A DNA stretch of 64,000 bases from Sorex araneus (taxonomy: Eukaryota; Chordata; Mammalia; Eulipotyphla; Soricidae), in assembly GCF_027595985.1 (NCBI RefSeq), contig NC_073302.1, positions 398,026,310-398,090,309 on the forward strand, given 5' to 3'. The notes beneath the pieces were generated by a model. It was not told where the DNA came from, did no database searches, and was given only the letters and a program-made list of their open reading frames with translations. Made by a program: the position numbers and the translations under genes. The stretch's first letter is position 1. Every line of letters starts with the position of its first letter. This document shows, piece after piece, positions 46,001-57,725 of this stretch.

Positions 46001-47838
46001 GACCAACATTTGATTAAAATATAATATGATTCCTTTTCTTGACATCTTTATTTGTGATATTATTGTCTTTCCTAAAGGAGAGTAGATGACAGTCCATTTG
46101 TGAAATCCAAATCCCAGCTAATAACAGCAATGAACATTTGGACTTGTATTTATGATTCTTGTCTTAGGGAAATTTAAAACCTCCAGTCACAACTATTCTC
46201 TTCTCTTAATTATTTGTATACTTTCATCTTAACATCTTGTTGCTTCAAACTGTTAATCACTCACGAATCATGTAGGTAGGTCTCAGAGTATGTGGAGCCA
46301 GATTCCTGCTTCTTTCCACACCCTGCAAATCCTTTCCTTGCATGATTTTCCTTTGAAGTCCATGGTTAGTTCATGCAAAGAAGAAAATATATGAGGTACT
46401 GAGAGAAATGAGTGTGAGGCGGGGTGGGGAGGAGGAGGGACCAGAGGGAGAAATGTGTCTTTCTTCAAGCACCTTGGTACATTTGACCCTGCTTTCTGTT
46501 TGTAGATTTTCTTAAAGATTCTAATGATTTCAGTGCTAATACAAAGAGCTTCAGGTTCTTCAGAAAATACAGCCTCCAGAATGTTGTTTTTTTTTTTTTT
46601 TAATCATACGAGGAAGGGGGAAAGAGTTGCATTTTAAAGTAAAGAAAACATGACAAAGTTGCAGTGATCTCTCACCCTTTGATGTCCCTTCAAAATTTTC
46701 TTGATAAACAGTCATGCACAAAAAATAGTAGGGAAAAATATGATCCAAAGATATTGCTGAGTTTCCGTCCAAATTAAGTTGGTCTTTTTTTACTGTTTTC
46801 AGTAAAACAAGCATCAGTTGTTAATGCATATGGAAGAGAAAATTGAAGCTATTTTCAGCAAAATAACTTTATTTTCACATTTTTTTAAACTACTTCTGTT
46901 TTGAATTTTTCTTTTATTGAAGAACAAATGAATCATATACATGTGTGGATTACATAATGTACAACTAGCTTGAGTTTCACATTTTGGAATAATCAGTCAG
47001 TGAGCTAGTAGGAATGACTGAATTACAAGGGAAAGCTTCTAAGTCATGAGAAAGAAATAGTGAAAGGAGAATCTTGGTATCTGGTTCCTGTTGCCTCTGT
47101 TAGCCTAAGTGCCAGACAAACTCCTATTTATTATCTAGTAAATGGGAACCATAGATTTCTTTGTTTTTCAGAATGCTTTTTGGTCTTTAGGTGAAAGATT
47201 GTGATGGAAAAAAATTTCAGACAATAAGAGTAGAAGGTTTTAAGAGGTATAACCACACATCAACACATTTCAATCAAACAACTAAGGATCTCTATAATTA
47301 AATATACCCAATAACCCCGCAGAGAATGCTTTTCACTAAAATAGACCTCAGTTCAGGGGATTTTTATTGCATGGGATTGGGAATAGAAACCAGGGTACTT
47401 TACTTGATATTATCATTAGTAAAATGCATATATGATTTTAAGATTTGCTTAGACCTTTGAATTTGATTCTTATGCTCATCTCTCACACTTAGACTAATAA
47501 CAAATACATTATATATCAGGCCACTTGCAATAGTAGTTTTCAGTTAATATATTTTGAGATATATATTGTACATTGTATATATTACATGTCACATATATGA
47601 CTGACATGTAAACACACATATAGCATGCATATATAAATGACATGATGATATATAAATATAGATACATTTCTATTTTGGCAGGAAGTCTTTTTTAGTAGAT
47701 TTTCTGCATCCATTAGTTTCTGTTTGTTTCTAAGATGATTATAACTTTCACAGATGTTCAATTGATTGTTTTGCATTAATTACATTATGTAATTACATTA
47801 CACAGTATTTAGAAACTAGTGCATTAAGCTTAAAAAAA

Positions 47839-48011
47839 GGACTGGGGTGATAGTACAGCAGGAAAGGCTCTTGCCTTGCACTTGGCTGAACCAGGTTCTA
47901 TTCCTGGCACTCTCTATGATTCATCTGAGCACTTCTAGAAATGATCCCTGAGGTCAGAGAGAGGTGTAAGCCTTGAGCACCTCTGGGTGTGTTTCCCCCC
48001 AAAAATAAAAG
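47839..48011 (+). mobile_element. SINE-A-related copy, plus strand (HGF intron 1)
   Basis: GGACTGGGGTGATAGTACAG, TTGCCTTGCACTTGGCTG, GGTTCTATTCCTGGCAC, ending in CCCCCCAAAAATAAAAGG. Confidence 0.75.
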
Positions 48012-49854
48012 GAGAGACACTTACTAGAGAAATTTGACTCCTATTCACATGGATCTATGACTAAAAGCAAAAATTCAAAAGAAATGTCACATTGAATGAC
48101 TTCTTATGCCAGCGATTATAGGATGACATTTTGCAACCAAAACTTTGTATATTCATAACATTTGATATCAGATTGACTTCCAAACATTTACTTAATAATA
48201 TATTGAGAACTAAAATTCCTTAATTTCAAACAGAAGATAAATTTTATTAAGTCATTGGAATATTAGCATTTTAGGTAATTAAAGTCACTTGACAAATCAA
48301 TGATAATGACCACATTGTCTGCCAACATTATTCAAGGCATTTGATTCACACCTAGTAAATAACAAGTTGATAGATTATTCGCACAATTGTGGTTCTATAT
48401 TACATTTCTGTTTTGTAAATTATATCTGTCCTTCCAGAACCATTCTATTTTGTTACATAAAAAAGTTAAAAATGAAAGCATTTTATAGATCTTTTAATAC
48501 CAATCTTCGAGGAATTGTGCTCTGGAGTTTTACAGAGAACCAGAAATTTTAAGGACTTCATGTTTTGCCTTAATGTTGTTGACTTCAGGTTAGGGTAGAC
48601 ATTAATGAGTAGATGCTTATGTTGAATAAATCAGGTAGAGTCAGTGGTTACTGACAAACAGATAATGTGATGCCATTACTCTACTTGACATATTTCTGAA
48701 ACTTTTGTCCTTTTATTCCCTCTTTTCTTGACACATCTCACTACATATTGGACCGTCACATTCTTTTCTATAATCCAGTCCTCTACCAATACTGCTAGAA
48801 ACCAATCATTAGATAGTATTTATAAACCATATTCTTACATACTTCTTTAGAGATTCTTAAAAAAAGATGGCATCATAATTAAGAGTGGCAGTTCTGAAGC
48901 TTGGTATTTGGGTTTTGAATCGGATGTTGAGTCCATTTTCCGCTTCGTAGAAAAATACCACTGTTTTAGTTATAGGGGCGTTTAAAAGAATTGTCTGGCA
49001 GAAGAACAATACAGTTCTGTTCACTGTTACTGCCCAAGAATTGAAATCTCTTAAGCATTTTGATTCTCATTGTGAAGAGGATGGTCATTGTTAGAAACTG
49101 TGGAATTTCAGTTAAATTTATTGTAAAGTAGCAAGGGTTGTTTTTACTCTACAGTTATCCGTAAGATTAAGGCATTTAGGATGTTTTAGTTCTGTTCTCA
49201 AGGTCTTAAAAGGAGATATTGTGCTATCTAGAGGCCTTGTAGAATACTTTCATGAAGAAAAATGATATTGCTACATTAAAGGATGAAATTTAACAAACAT
49301 TTGAGTTAAGAGCATTTGGCTTGATTTCAAGACAAATAGTACAGTGATACTAAGAAATAGTGCTCAAAAGCACAGAAAACATTTTTGTAGCAAGTTAGAA
49401 GGGCTAAAGTATGAACCAAATGGATTGCTTTACAGAACAGTTCAGAAGCATTAATCTGGTACCATTTTTAGTGAGAATTTTCTCATCTATCATTGAACTA
49501 ACTTATCTAATTTTATTATAATTTACAAGAAGATTTAAGTGTAGCAGGAAATGAAAAATTTAATTACAAACCATAGTATGATATGTCCTGGTACATACTT
49601 TCATATATTTGGAGAATATCCTATCATTAACTCTTAGAGTGAACTGGGTCCTAATTTTTAAATCATCTTTCATTTGAAAGAATGTAGCAGAGTGACTCTA
49701 CATGACAAGTTATTAGTTTTTGCCTAATTAGAATATCCTTCTCTTGTTCTTAACTATCTAACTATAATTCCCAGCCTCACTACATCATCACTACACCATC
49801 AACCCCTGAGGTACAGTATGTCATTAGATAGTTTTTTTTAGATGATTCTTTGGA

Positions 49855-49880
49855 ACACACACACACACACATACACACAC
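49855..49880 (+). repeat. CA dinucleotide run near the exon 2 acceptor
   Basis: About 12 CA units with one T interruption, ending 57 bp before exon 2. Confidence 0.9.
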
Positions 49881-49937
49881 ATATATAATATGCTTGAAAA
49901 GTGTTCCCTCTTATTTTCATTATTTATTTATTATTAG

Positions 49938-50103
49938 AAGGACAGAAGAAAAGAAGAAACACACTTCATGAATTCAAAAAGTCAGCCAAAACTACTTTAG
50001 TTAAAGAAGACCCATTACTGAAGATAAAAACCAAGAAACTGAGTTCTCCAGACCTTTGTGCCAATAGATGTATTAGGAATAAAGGACTTCCATTCACCTG
50101 CAA
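49938..50103 (+). CDS. HGF: HGF coding exon 2: mature N-terminus and start of N (PAN) domain
   Basis: Codes for residues 30-84 and two bases of Lys85. It opens with Glu-Gly-Gln and a basic stretch (KKRRN), then the N-domain start with Cys70, Cys74 and Cys84. The N domain carries the main heparin/heparan-sulfate site. The basic residues I recall for it in human HGF (Lys60, Lys62, Arg73, Arg76, Lys78) are all present. The acceptor is TTATTATTAG/AA and the donor AA/GTAAGT. Length is 166 nt, as in other mammals. Between residues 50 and 75 it differs from remembered human HGF more than other parts do, for instance around codons 53-56 and 64-69, while cysteines and basic residues are kept. A CA dinucleotide run lies about 60 bp upstream of the acceptor. 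Confidence 0.97.
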
Positions 50104-51169
50104 GTAAGTTGTTCTATTATATTCTTTATTTTTTCAAATATTGCTTGAATTCACCATCATTATGTATTATTTTTAATTCAGTTTAAATTACTCTTAATAT
50201 GATAAACTTGATGTAATATTTTACTGATTGCAATAAAAGGCTGACTTTTCTCTCTAGTATTTTGTATTGCTCTTCTCGAACTTATTTTTTTTTTCTTTGC
50301 AAGAGGAGTCTAGGAATTTTTCAGAATATAAATTGGGGAACAGCCAAAATTTACTGCAACCTATATCACTATCATTAGGGATTCAAATAAAAGGTGTTGA
50401 GAGAATTATATAAAAAGCTAGTGGATTGTGTCAGCATCAGAGATTGTTTAAAAGAAGGTAGGGGGAAGTGATGATAAAGTTTCAGGTGAAATGTGAAGGA
50501 GTAATTTTAAGAAGCATGAGAGGGGACTCTGCTTGCAAGCCTTCTTATCTCTTCAAAGTCCCTATGGGGTTCACATTGAAGAATGCCTTTAGTTCGCCAT
50601 CTGAATATTCTTCTAAACTGACAGAAGAAAATGTATTTTCTCCGCCATAAAGTCTCTCCAGAAACTTCTTCCCTCACTTTCAACTATTTCCCCCCTTCTT
50701 TCATTCACTCCCCTTTTTATGTTAAACATGATTGTATGACTTGGTATAATTTTTAAATGCTGCTATATTATATTTGGGTAGTAACACATGATGTGAATAC
50801 AAATTTTAGTAATGCCCTGGGACTGAGGAGGAAAGATCAGAATCAGAAAAGGTCTTCATAGGATTTGGGGAGAGGAAAGACTATCTCCCTTTTATTTGTT
50901 TACAGTTCCATTGGTACATTGGTAGTCTTTTTATAGTCACACTGCCATTTTCAGGGAAATGTTTCCTGGCAAATGAAGTTGGGGAATAGCCTTTGCATGT
51001 ATATCCCTACAATAATTTTGTTTCTTTCCCTGTCTTTCATATAAAATGGATAGAGATTGTTAAAAAATAAATTAGAGAAAAATAATCCTGTTATCTCAAC
51101 TGTGTTGATGTTTTGAGATTTCTTCTTGAAACTGAATAGTTGGATTTATTGAAATGTCTCTTTAGTATT

Positions 51170-51339
51170 TTTTTTTCTTTTTGGGTCACACCTGGTGATG
51201 CTCAGGGGTTACTCCTGACTCTGCACTCAGGAATTACTCCTGGCTGTGCTCAAGGGACCATATGGGATGCTGGGAATTGAACCCAGGTCGACCGCATGCA
51301 GGGCAAATGCCCTACCTGCTGTGCTATTCCTCCAGCCCC
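51170..51339 (-). mobile_element. SINE-A copy (intron 2)
   Basis: Minus strand, imperfect target duplication TCTCTTTAGTATT (51157-51169) and TCTCCTTTGGTATT (51340-51353). A further diverged SINE-like stretch follows to about 51610. Confidence 0.85.
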
Positions 51340-51767
51340 TCTCCTTTGGTATTGAAGTGTGGGGCAAAAGGGAATAGGAGAACCAAATCTTGTCCTTAAT
51401 ACCCCTGATTTCCAGGGTCTGGTGGGGGATTTCCAAGAAGTGGACACCCCTGGTGTTACTCAGATTAGAGCCCCAGGATATGGTGCTGCTTGTGCCCTGC
51501 AGTGCTAGGGTCACTAGGGCCATCTCCAGGGACCACTATGGCCACCTCATGGATAATAGGCTAAGATGCTTGGGTGGACATACAGTGCTTGGGATCAAAC
51601 CCCTATAATATACCCCTGCTTCCTGTTACTTTATATTTAACTTTCAATGTCAACACATGCCTGAATCACCTTAGCTCTCACATTAGTCTAATTCTTAGAA
51701 TTAAAAAAAAAGTTATCCTTTTGAATTATATTTTGCTGTTTTCTTTTGTTTTTGGTTTGTTTTGATA

Positions 51768-51912
51768 TTTTGGACCACACCCAGTTTAAACCTGGCTCTG
51801 TGTTTAGAAAATTTTCCTGGCGGTCTTCAGAGGACCTATGGGATGCTGGAATTTAATCTGGGCTGGCTGCATGAAATGCGAGTGCCTTAATTGGTATATT
51901 TCTCCAGGCCTT
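51768..51912 (-). mobile_element. Old SINE-A (intron 2)
   Basis: TTTGGACCACACCCAG, CCTATGGGATGCTGGAAT and TTTCTCCAGGCC on the minus strand. Confidence 0.65.
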
Positions 51913-53165
51913 CTTTTGTGTTATTTAGGAGATACTAAAATAGTGTTTCTGTACTTATTATACATGTAACTCAATCAATACATTTTTGAGTATCTCATGG
52001 GTATAATTTATTATACTTCCATGCCATAATTGCTTGTTATTTTTAGTCTCCAAATTTATGACAACCTGTGCTGTAAAACACATGTTAATAATGCATAAAT
52101 AAAGGCAATGATCTTTTACCCAGAAATGGAGTCATTTTCCTTTGTCTGTCCCAAGTACATATACAAATGTACTTGAAATCAATAAAAATATTAGTTATGC
52201 AGAATTGAAGGTATATACTATAATACTCTAAAATTAGCTTATCAATGAATTAAAGGACCTTTTGCTGATTTGTTTTTTATTAGAATTATTAAAATAAGAA
52301 TTATTAAAAAATAATGGCAAATTATAAAAATGCTTAGAAAAGAACAATAAAACTGTGAAAACTTCTGTAATTTAGAGAGCATGAGATGCAATATTCTCAC
52401 TGTTTTTCTTGATAAGGTATCAATAATATTGATTTTACAGAGATTGAAACTCATTGCTGGGTAAGAAACCTGAATCTCTGATTCTCTAAGCTCCTCCAGA
52501 ATTGTTAATTTACAAATTGACTCAAGGACAGAAAATAAAGAGACTTTTCCTTTTTAGTAGTAACTGAGTACTGGTATTGGAATTGCCACCATACCATAAA
52601 CAACAAGATAACTAGACAAAATAAATGTTTGAAAAGAAGATTATAAGATAAAGACTCAAAGTAAAACTTAAAAGAAGATGCAGCTTATGGAGTTTGATGG
52701 CTTAAATCCAGTTCATATAGATATAAGGGAGTACTTTGCTGAGAGGTTTTGACTTTGTGATGGAATGAGAGTAAAAGGTGAATGGAATCAGCATACTGAA
52801 AATCTTGTCACCCACATTTCAGATGGAATCACCTTTGTATTCACAGAGACAGATTGTATACTCTTGATTGGGCTTAGAAGTCATTTGCAAGGCAAATTTC
52901 TATGAAAACCATATTGTTTATAGAAAAATAGTATATATGTATGGTAATACTTAATTTTAATATAAAGATAACTGGCAGCTTATCTTCCGTACCTTAAAAT
53001 TTCTTTTAAGATATATTTAATTTTTATCTTATATATATTCATTTTAAATTCTTATGGTTTTATTAGAATCCTCTCCGATACCCAGTAATAAGAAAATAAG
53101 GAATTTAAATTTTTTTGAAAAATTTTTAAATTTTTTAAATTAAATTAAATTAATTTATTTATTTA

Positions 53166-53332
53166 TTTTGCTTTTTGGGTCGCACCTGCCGATGCACAGG
53201 GATTACTCTTGGCTGTGCACTCAGGAACCACCCCGGGCGGTGCTCAGGGGACTATATGGGATGCTGGGATTCAAACCCAGGTCGGCTGCGTGCAAGGCGA
53301 AAGCCCTACCCGCTGTGCTATCACTCCAGCCC
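53166..53332 (-). mobile_element. SINE-A copy (intron 2)
   Basis: GCTTTTTGGGTCGCACCTGC to CTATCACTCCAGCCCC on the minus strand, next to an AT-rich TTTA repeat. Confidence 0.88.
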
Positions 53333-53335
53333 CTT

Positions 53336-53520
53336 ATTTTATTTTTTAATAAGTGAGTCACCATGAGGGTTCAGTTACAAATTTACCCATCTTCGTCCTG
53401 TGTTTCCCTCATACAATGTTCGAGAACCCATCCCTCCACCAGTGTCCATTCTCCATCACCAATGAACCCATATCCCTCCCACCCTCCACTCCCATCCCCC
53501 ACCCCTGGAATTTAACTTTC
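53336..53520 (-). mobile_element. Poly(A) retroelement 3' end, truncated
   Basis: Minus-strand copy of the 3' end shared by the elements at 20593 and 30497: GAGTCACCATGAG, then ATACAATGTTCGA, ACCCATCCCTCCACCAGTG and a C-rich stretch. It directly abuts the head of the SINE-A at 53166-53332. It lies in HGF intron 2. Confidence 0.6.
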
Positions 53521-54291
53521 TACATATGATTACAGTTCACAAAAAAAATTAAAGCCTATTATTAGTTATTTCTATTTTATCTAGAATTCTGTCTTAGCCA
53601 CTAAAATATATCTTGATGACTTGTTCTTGATGTTTAAAGGATAATTCATAAATAAATATTTCAAAGTATATCAATGAAGCACAAAGTTTATGAATCTAAG
53701 ATTTAAAATTATTTGGGTATAGAATAAAGTGTACTACATGAACAATATAATTGGTCAAATATTAAGAATAATTTGGTAATATTTTTAAGTACTTCTTTTA
53801 TAAATCTAATTTTCCCTAAAATTTATTTGAAGTTTGTTAAAATACTAAGAATTTTAATCAAAAAAACCCTAAAATTACATGAGAATTGTATTTTTGAAAT
53901 ATAATTTATGGAATGGAAGAAAAAGTTCTTACCATAGCAAATGTATTCTTTTTAAAATGATATACTTATAATAGATTTACATTGTCATTAGCATGGGCAT
54001 AGTAAAAGGTGTTTAAATACTATTTTTAATGTAATTAATACAGCTTAGACTTCTAATGTCACTACTTCTACAGTAAGAAATGGTAACATTTAGTACATTG
54101 AAAATTTTTTATGTACTTTACTGTTCTTAGTTTATAGATTTGTGTTTCTATCAGCCTGTTTGGAAAGACTTCTTTTTAGTGAAAAAAATACTATATACTA
54201 ATTTTGTATAGGAATGATAATTGGAAAATTGATATATTAGTAATTTTCTTTGATACATAAAATGCATATTTCAATTCAGGTTTATTTACTT

Positions 54292-54440
54292 TTTTGTTTT
54301 TTGGGCCACATCTAGCACGGTGCAGAGCTTATTCTTGGCTCTGCGCTTGTGTGGGATCATATGAGGTGCTAGGAAGCAAACCCAAGATGGCCAGAGTGCA
54401 AGGGTAGCACCTCACCCACTATACTATGTATTCTGCCCTC
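54292..54440 (-). mobile_element. Old SINE-A (intron 2)
   Basis: TTTTTTGGGCCACATCTAGC, GGTGCTAGGAAGCAAACC and CTATACTATGTATTCTGCCC. Confidence 0.65.
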
Positions 54441-54564
54441 ATTTTAGGTTTTAATAGATATTAGCTATTGATAACTTTAAAATTAAAGCTATTAATTTGC
54501 TTGTATAATGCAATTATGCAAGGAAATCTAATTTTGTTGGCATTGACTTAAATAATAATTCTAC

Positions 54565-54630
54565 AATAACAGTAAGTCTCACAATGAGAGACATTATTGG
54601 TGCCCGCTGGAACAAATATTTTGCAAGACT
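54565..54630 (+). mobile_element. SINE-B fragment (intron 2)
   Basis: Contains CAGTAAGTCTCACAATGAGA and CATTATTGGTGCCCGCTGGA, the 3' body of SINE-B, with a decayed tail. Confidence 0.6.
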
Positions 54631-54639
54631 GTCATAGTA

Positions 54640-54823
54640 ATATTTTGGGGGGCGGGGACACAGTTTTGGGTCACACCCTTCAGTACTCACACTTACTCCT
54701 GAATCTGTGCTCTGGGATCACTCCTGATAGTACTTGTGCGACCAAATAATGGTGCTGGGGATCACATCAAGGTTTACTATGTGCAAGGCAAATGCCTTTA
54801 CCTCTACACTACCTCTCCAGCCC
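54640..54823 (-). mobile_element. Old SINE-A (intron 2)
   Basis: TTTTGGGTCACACCCTTCAG to ACACTACCTCTCCAGCCC on the minus strand. The left end carries a G-rich stretch. Confidence 0.7.
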
Positions 54824-54879
54824 ATGTCATAGTTTCAAAGTTTTATAACTCCACAAAATAGGATATTATATGCAATTTT

Positions 54880-55040
54880 GTTTTGGGACCACATCCACTG
54901 GTGTTTGGGGGTTACTCATAGCTATGCACTCGGGAATCATTCCTGGAGGCTCTCAGGGACCATATGGGATGCCAGGGATCAAACCCAGGTGGTCCTGTGA
55001 AAAGCAAGCACCCTACCCACTATAATATTGCTCTGGGCCC
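54880..55040 (-). mobile_element. Old SINE-A (intron 2)
   Basis: TTTTGGGACCACATCCACTG, GACCATATGGGATGCCAGGG, ATATTGCTCTGGGCCC. Confidence 0.75.
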
Positions 55041-55479
55041 GTATGCAAATTTTCATTTCAGACCTTAATTTCATATGAGTATCTCCTAAGGAGTTGATTT
55101 TTCTAATGCACTTTTAGACATGTTATTTTAGAATGTTCTTTATACTGTTATAAAGTTTGGAGATTAATAATTGGATTCAAATATAATCAGTTGTATGTAA
55201 TCACAAAACCTGCCAAGTTTCTGGGTACTTAAAAATAACTGAAATCTTCAGATACAATCCAAGTGGCTGAGCTATTTATTGATTTTGCTAGTCTAAGCCC
55301 TCTTCAATTATTTAGAATCACATAAGAACAAGAACATTCTAAATAGCATTTGATGCAATATTTAAAAGAGATCTACAATCTTATTTTTTCTTATTTTTCC
55401 ATAAATTGTAGTTGCAGATATCATATGTGTTTTTAGTATGTGTATATTTATTTATTTAAAATATATATATTCCACTCAT

Positions 55480-55645
55480 TTTATTTTTGGTTGCATACTT
55501 TGTGGTTCTCAGGGACTATTCCCAGTGAGGTGCCCAGCTGTTACAACTGACGGTGGGTAGGGGGACCAAGTGTTGACTGGGTTAGAGCCCAGGCCTCCCG
55601 CATTCAAAACATGTGCACTAGTCCTCAAGTTATCTCCCTGGCTCT
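55480..55645 (-). mobile_element. Old SINE-A (intron 2, just before exon 3)
   Basis: TTGTGGTTCTCAGGGACTAT and AAGTTATCTCCCTGGCTC on the minus strand, heavily diverged. It ends 70 bp before exon 3. Confidence 0.55.
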
Positions 55646-55714
55646 GTAGGACCAGTTTTCAAAGAACTGTTTAAATAGTATTATTCCTTCTTTTCATTCA
55701 GATATTTTTTTCAG

Positions 55715-55827
55715 GGCTTTTGTTTTTGATAAAACAAGAAAACGATGCCTCTGGTTCCCTTTCAATAGCATGTCAAGTGGAGTGAAAAAAGTGTTTGGCC
55801 ATGAATTCGACCTCTATGAAAACAAAG
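55715..55827 (+). CDS. HGF: HGF coding exon 3: rest of N domain and linker to kringle 1
   Basis: Codes for the last base of Lys85 to residue 122, plus the first base of codon 123. Readable motifs are AFVFDK, Cys96 followed by [14 protein letters not shown], then [11 protein letters not shown], which leads into kringle 1. Cys96 should pair with Cys70 to close the N-domain hairpin. The acceptor is TTTTTTTCAG/GG behind a strong pyrimidine tract; the donor is AAAG/GTAACT. Length is 113 nt. Compared with my memory of human HGF there are three or four substitutions (codons 92, 95, 111), none at a cysteine. A degenerate SINE follows in intron 3. Confidence 0.97.
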
Positions 55828-55989
55828 GTAACTTATCTCCAAGTATGTCATAGTAGTAACTTGGAAAATATATGTAATCTCCTGCCATACTGTCCTTTCC
55901 TATGATTTCCTATATATCCTGCCTGAATTTGTTATGTGGACACTCCTTACATTAAGAAAGACGGCATAAAAGTCCTGACTTATTTAATA

Positions 55990-56160
55990 TTTTTTTGTTT
56001 TGGGGCCACACTGAGCAGTGCTCAGGGGTTATTCTTGGCTCTGCACTCAGGAATTACAATTGATGGGGATTAGGGAACCATATGGGATCCTGGGGATCAA
56101 ACCAGGGTCTGCTGCGTTCTTGGTAAACAACTGACCTGCTGTACTGTGAAACTGGCTCCT
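55990..56160 (-). mobile_element. Old SINE-A (intron 3)
   Basis: TTTTGGGGCCACACTGAGCA, GCTCTGCACTCAGGAATTAC, GGATCAAACCAGGGTCTGCT. Confidence 0.75.
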
Positions 56161-56270
56161 CTTGACTTATTTGAGAATGCTGATTGAGTTGAAGTGAACT
56201 TTTCTCAAACTTTCTGGAATTAGATTACCCTTTCCCTATTCATTTCTATGGTCAGCTAAATGAAGTAATT

Positions 56271-56435
56271 TGTTTAGAGAATCTTATTCTGGTGTTGTCC
56301 ATATTCATTTTAGAAAGCTGTGTATCCTGTTTTAGCTTAAAATAATGGCCAACTATTTGGAATAATCTGTTTCAGAGGATCTTATTCTGGTGTTTTCCAT
56401 ATTTGTTTTAGAAAGTTGCATATTATGTTTTAGCT
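56271..56435 (+). repeat. 67-nt direct repeat in intron 3
   Basis: ATCTTATTCTGGTGTTGTCC to TGTTTTAGCT (56271-56337) recurs at 56368-56435 with about 10 changes and a period of 97-98 bp. Confidence 0.8.
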
Positions 56436-56832
56436 CAACATACTTATATAATAGTAAATTTTATTTACTATAATATTTTATAATTAAGCAACTTTGAACA
56501 ACTTTTAGTGTTGACTGCTGATAAAAAGTGAGGAAATACTGAAAAAATTGTTGGATCTATTATTAGCTCTGTTTTTAGGAATTTAAAAATACATCATTAT
56601 ATGAAATAGTTCTAAATTATTCTATAATAATCATGTTTATTTTAATAGTTTATTAATCATACTGTCTTATATTTAGGTATTTGACAGTATATACAGTGGT
56701 TTCATAATTAACAGATATTTAATATAAAATTAAGTCTGTTTATGCTAGAAAAATGCATATGATTTATATATATATATGAATGATAAATATTATAAGTAAC
56801 TCCTAATATATGTAAGGTTACCTACAGAGTCC

Positions 56833-56920
56833 GGAGATGTAGCTCATTGGTTGAGAGTTTGCCTTGCGAATGAGAGGCCCTGGGTTCCAATCCAGACATT
56901 GTAAAAAAAAATAAATAAAT
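56833..56920 (+). pseudogene. tRNA-Ala(TGC)-like retrosequence with A-rich tail (intron 3)
   Basis: About 69 nt matching tRNA-Ala: GGAGATGTAGCTCATTGG, TTGCCTTGCGAATGAG around a TGC anticodon, and CTGGGTTCCAATCCAG for the T arm. It is followed by an A8-AATAAATAAATAAAA tail, so it is a retroposed copy. Arm mismatches argue against a working tRNA. The form is like rodent ID elements. Confidence 0.7.
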
Positions 56921-56999
56921 AAAATGACAAACTGCAATCTTTTTTTTTTTTTTTGCTAGTAATTGTACTTACTACTATTTCATATGAATATATAGCTTT

Positions 57000-57165
57000 T
57001 GGGGAAGAGAGATCTCATTGAACTAATACATGGTTTGTATGCCAGATGGATTTAGTCCCCAATAATGTGTGGGTCCCTGAACACCCCCTGGAGCAAATCT
57101 TGAGCACAAGCCAGGAGCAACCATAGGGTACTGTCAGGTGTAGCACAAAAACCAACAAAGGAATA
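57000..57165 (+). mobile_element. Old SINE, plus strand (intron 3)
   Basis: GGGGAAGAGAGATCTCATTG, GAGCAAATCTTGAGCACAAG and CAGGAGCAACCATAGGG. Confidence 0.55.
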
Positions 57166-57555
57166 TATAGTCTGTTGCATTTTAATAACTTTGAAAACTG
57201 TTAATTGATGTAAAATTATTATAACATATGTACGTATACAATATTATTGATATAGGAATAAATTTGTTATTTTTATAAAGGAACTTGAACTGATAATACA
57301 TTTTAATTTCACTAATTAAAAATATTTTATAAAAATGCTTCATACATTTGGACAATTTTTCTGCAAAATTAAATTTGCCTGATAATTGAGTATACAGACT
57401 AATCCAAGTATATAGGCATGTAATCTCAGATATACTATTCTTAAATATATATTGACTAATCTCTGACCTATAGTTCAGTTATGCAAGTATATGCTCAAAA
57501 ATAAAAACTTTTTAATAACCTTTTTTATTTGGGGATTTAGTGAAATGTATCATTT

Positions 57556-57725
57556 TTTTTTCTTTTTGGGTCACACCCAGTGATGCTCAGGGGTTACTCC
57601 TGGCTCACACGCTCAGTAGTTACTCCTGGCAGTGCTCAGGGAACCATATGGGATGCTGGGAATCGAACCCGGGTCGGCCGCATGCTAGGCAATCGCCCTA
57701 CCCACTGTGCTATCTCTCCAGCCCC
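57556..57725 (-). mobile_element. Young SINE-A, perfect 15-bp target duplication, close to HGF exon 4
   Basis: Minus strand between TGAAATGTATCATTT at 57541-57555 and 57726-57740. It lies 171 bp upstream of exon 4, antisense to the gene. Confidence 0.93.

Larger units (their letters stand above)
43017..49937 (+). other. HGF: HGF intron 1
   Basis: About 6.9 kb from GTTAGT to TTATTAG. The first 4.8 kb has no SINE that I can recognise. It holds a short TA repeat (45298-45320) with a CA-like run next to it. One plus-strand SINE-A lies at 47839-48011 and a CA run at 49855-49880. The rest looks like unique AT-rich sequence. Confidence 0.85.
50104..55714 (+). other. HGF: HGF intron 2
   Basis: About 5.6 kb from GTAAGT to TTTCAG. 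It holds a cluster of minus-strand SINE-A copies of different ages (51170-51339, 51768-51912, 53166-53332, 54292-54440, 54640-54823, 54880-55040, 55480-55645), a poly(A)-retroelement 3' end (53336-53520) and a SINE-B scrap (54565-54630). Other parts are AT-rich with nothing recognised. Confidence 0.85.

Noticed and set aside
56833..56902. Functional tRNA-Ala gene in HGF intron 3
   Set aside because: Stem mismatches and an encoded A-rich tail in place of a T-run terminator point to a retropseudogene.
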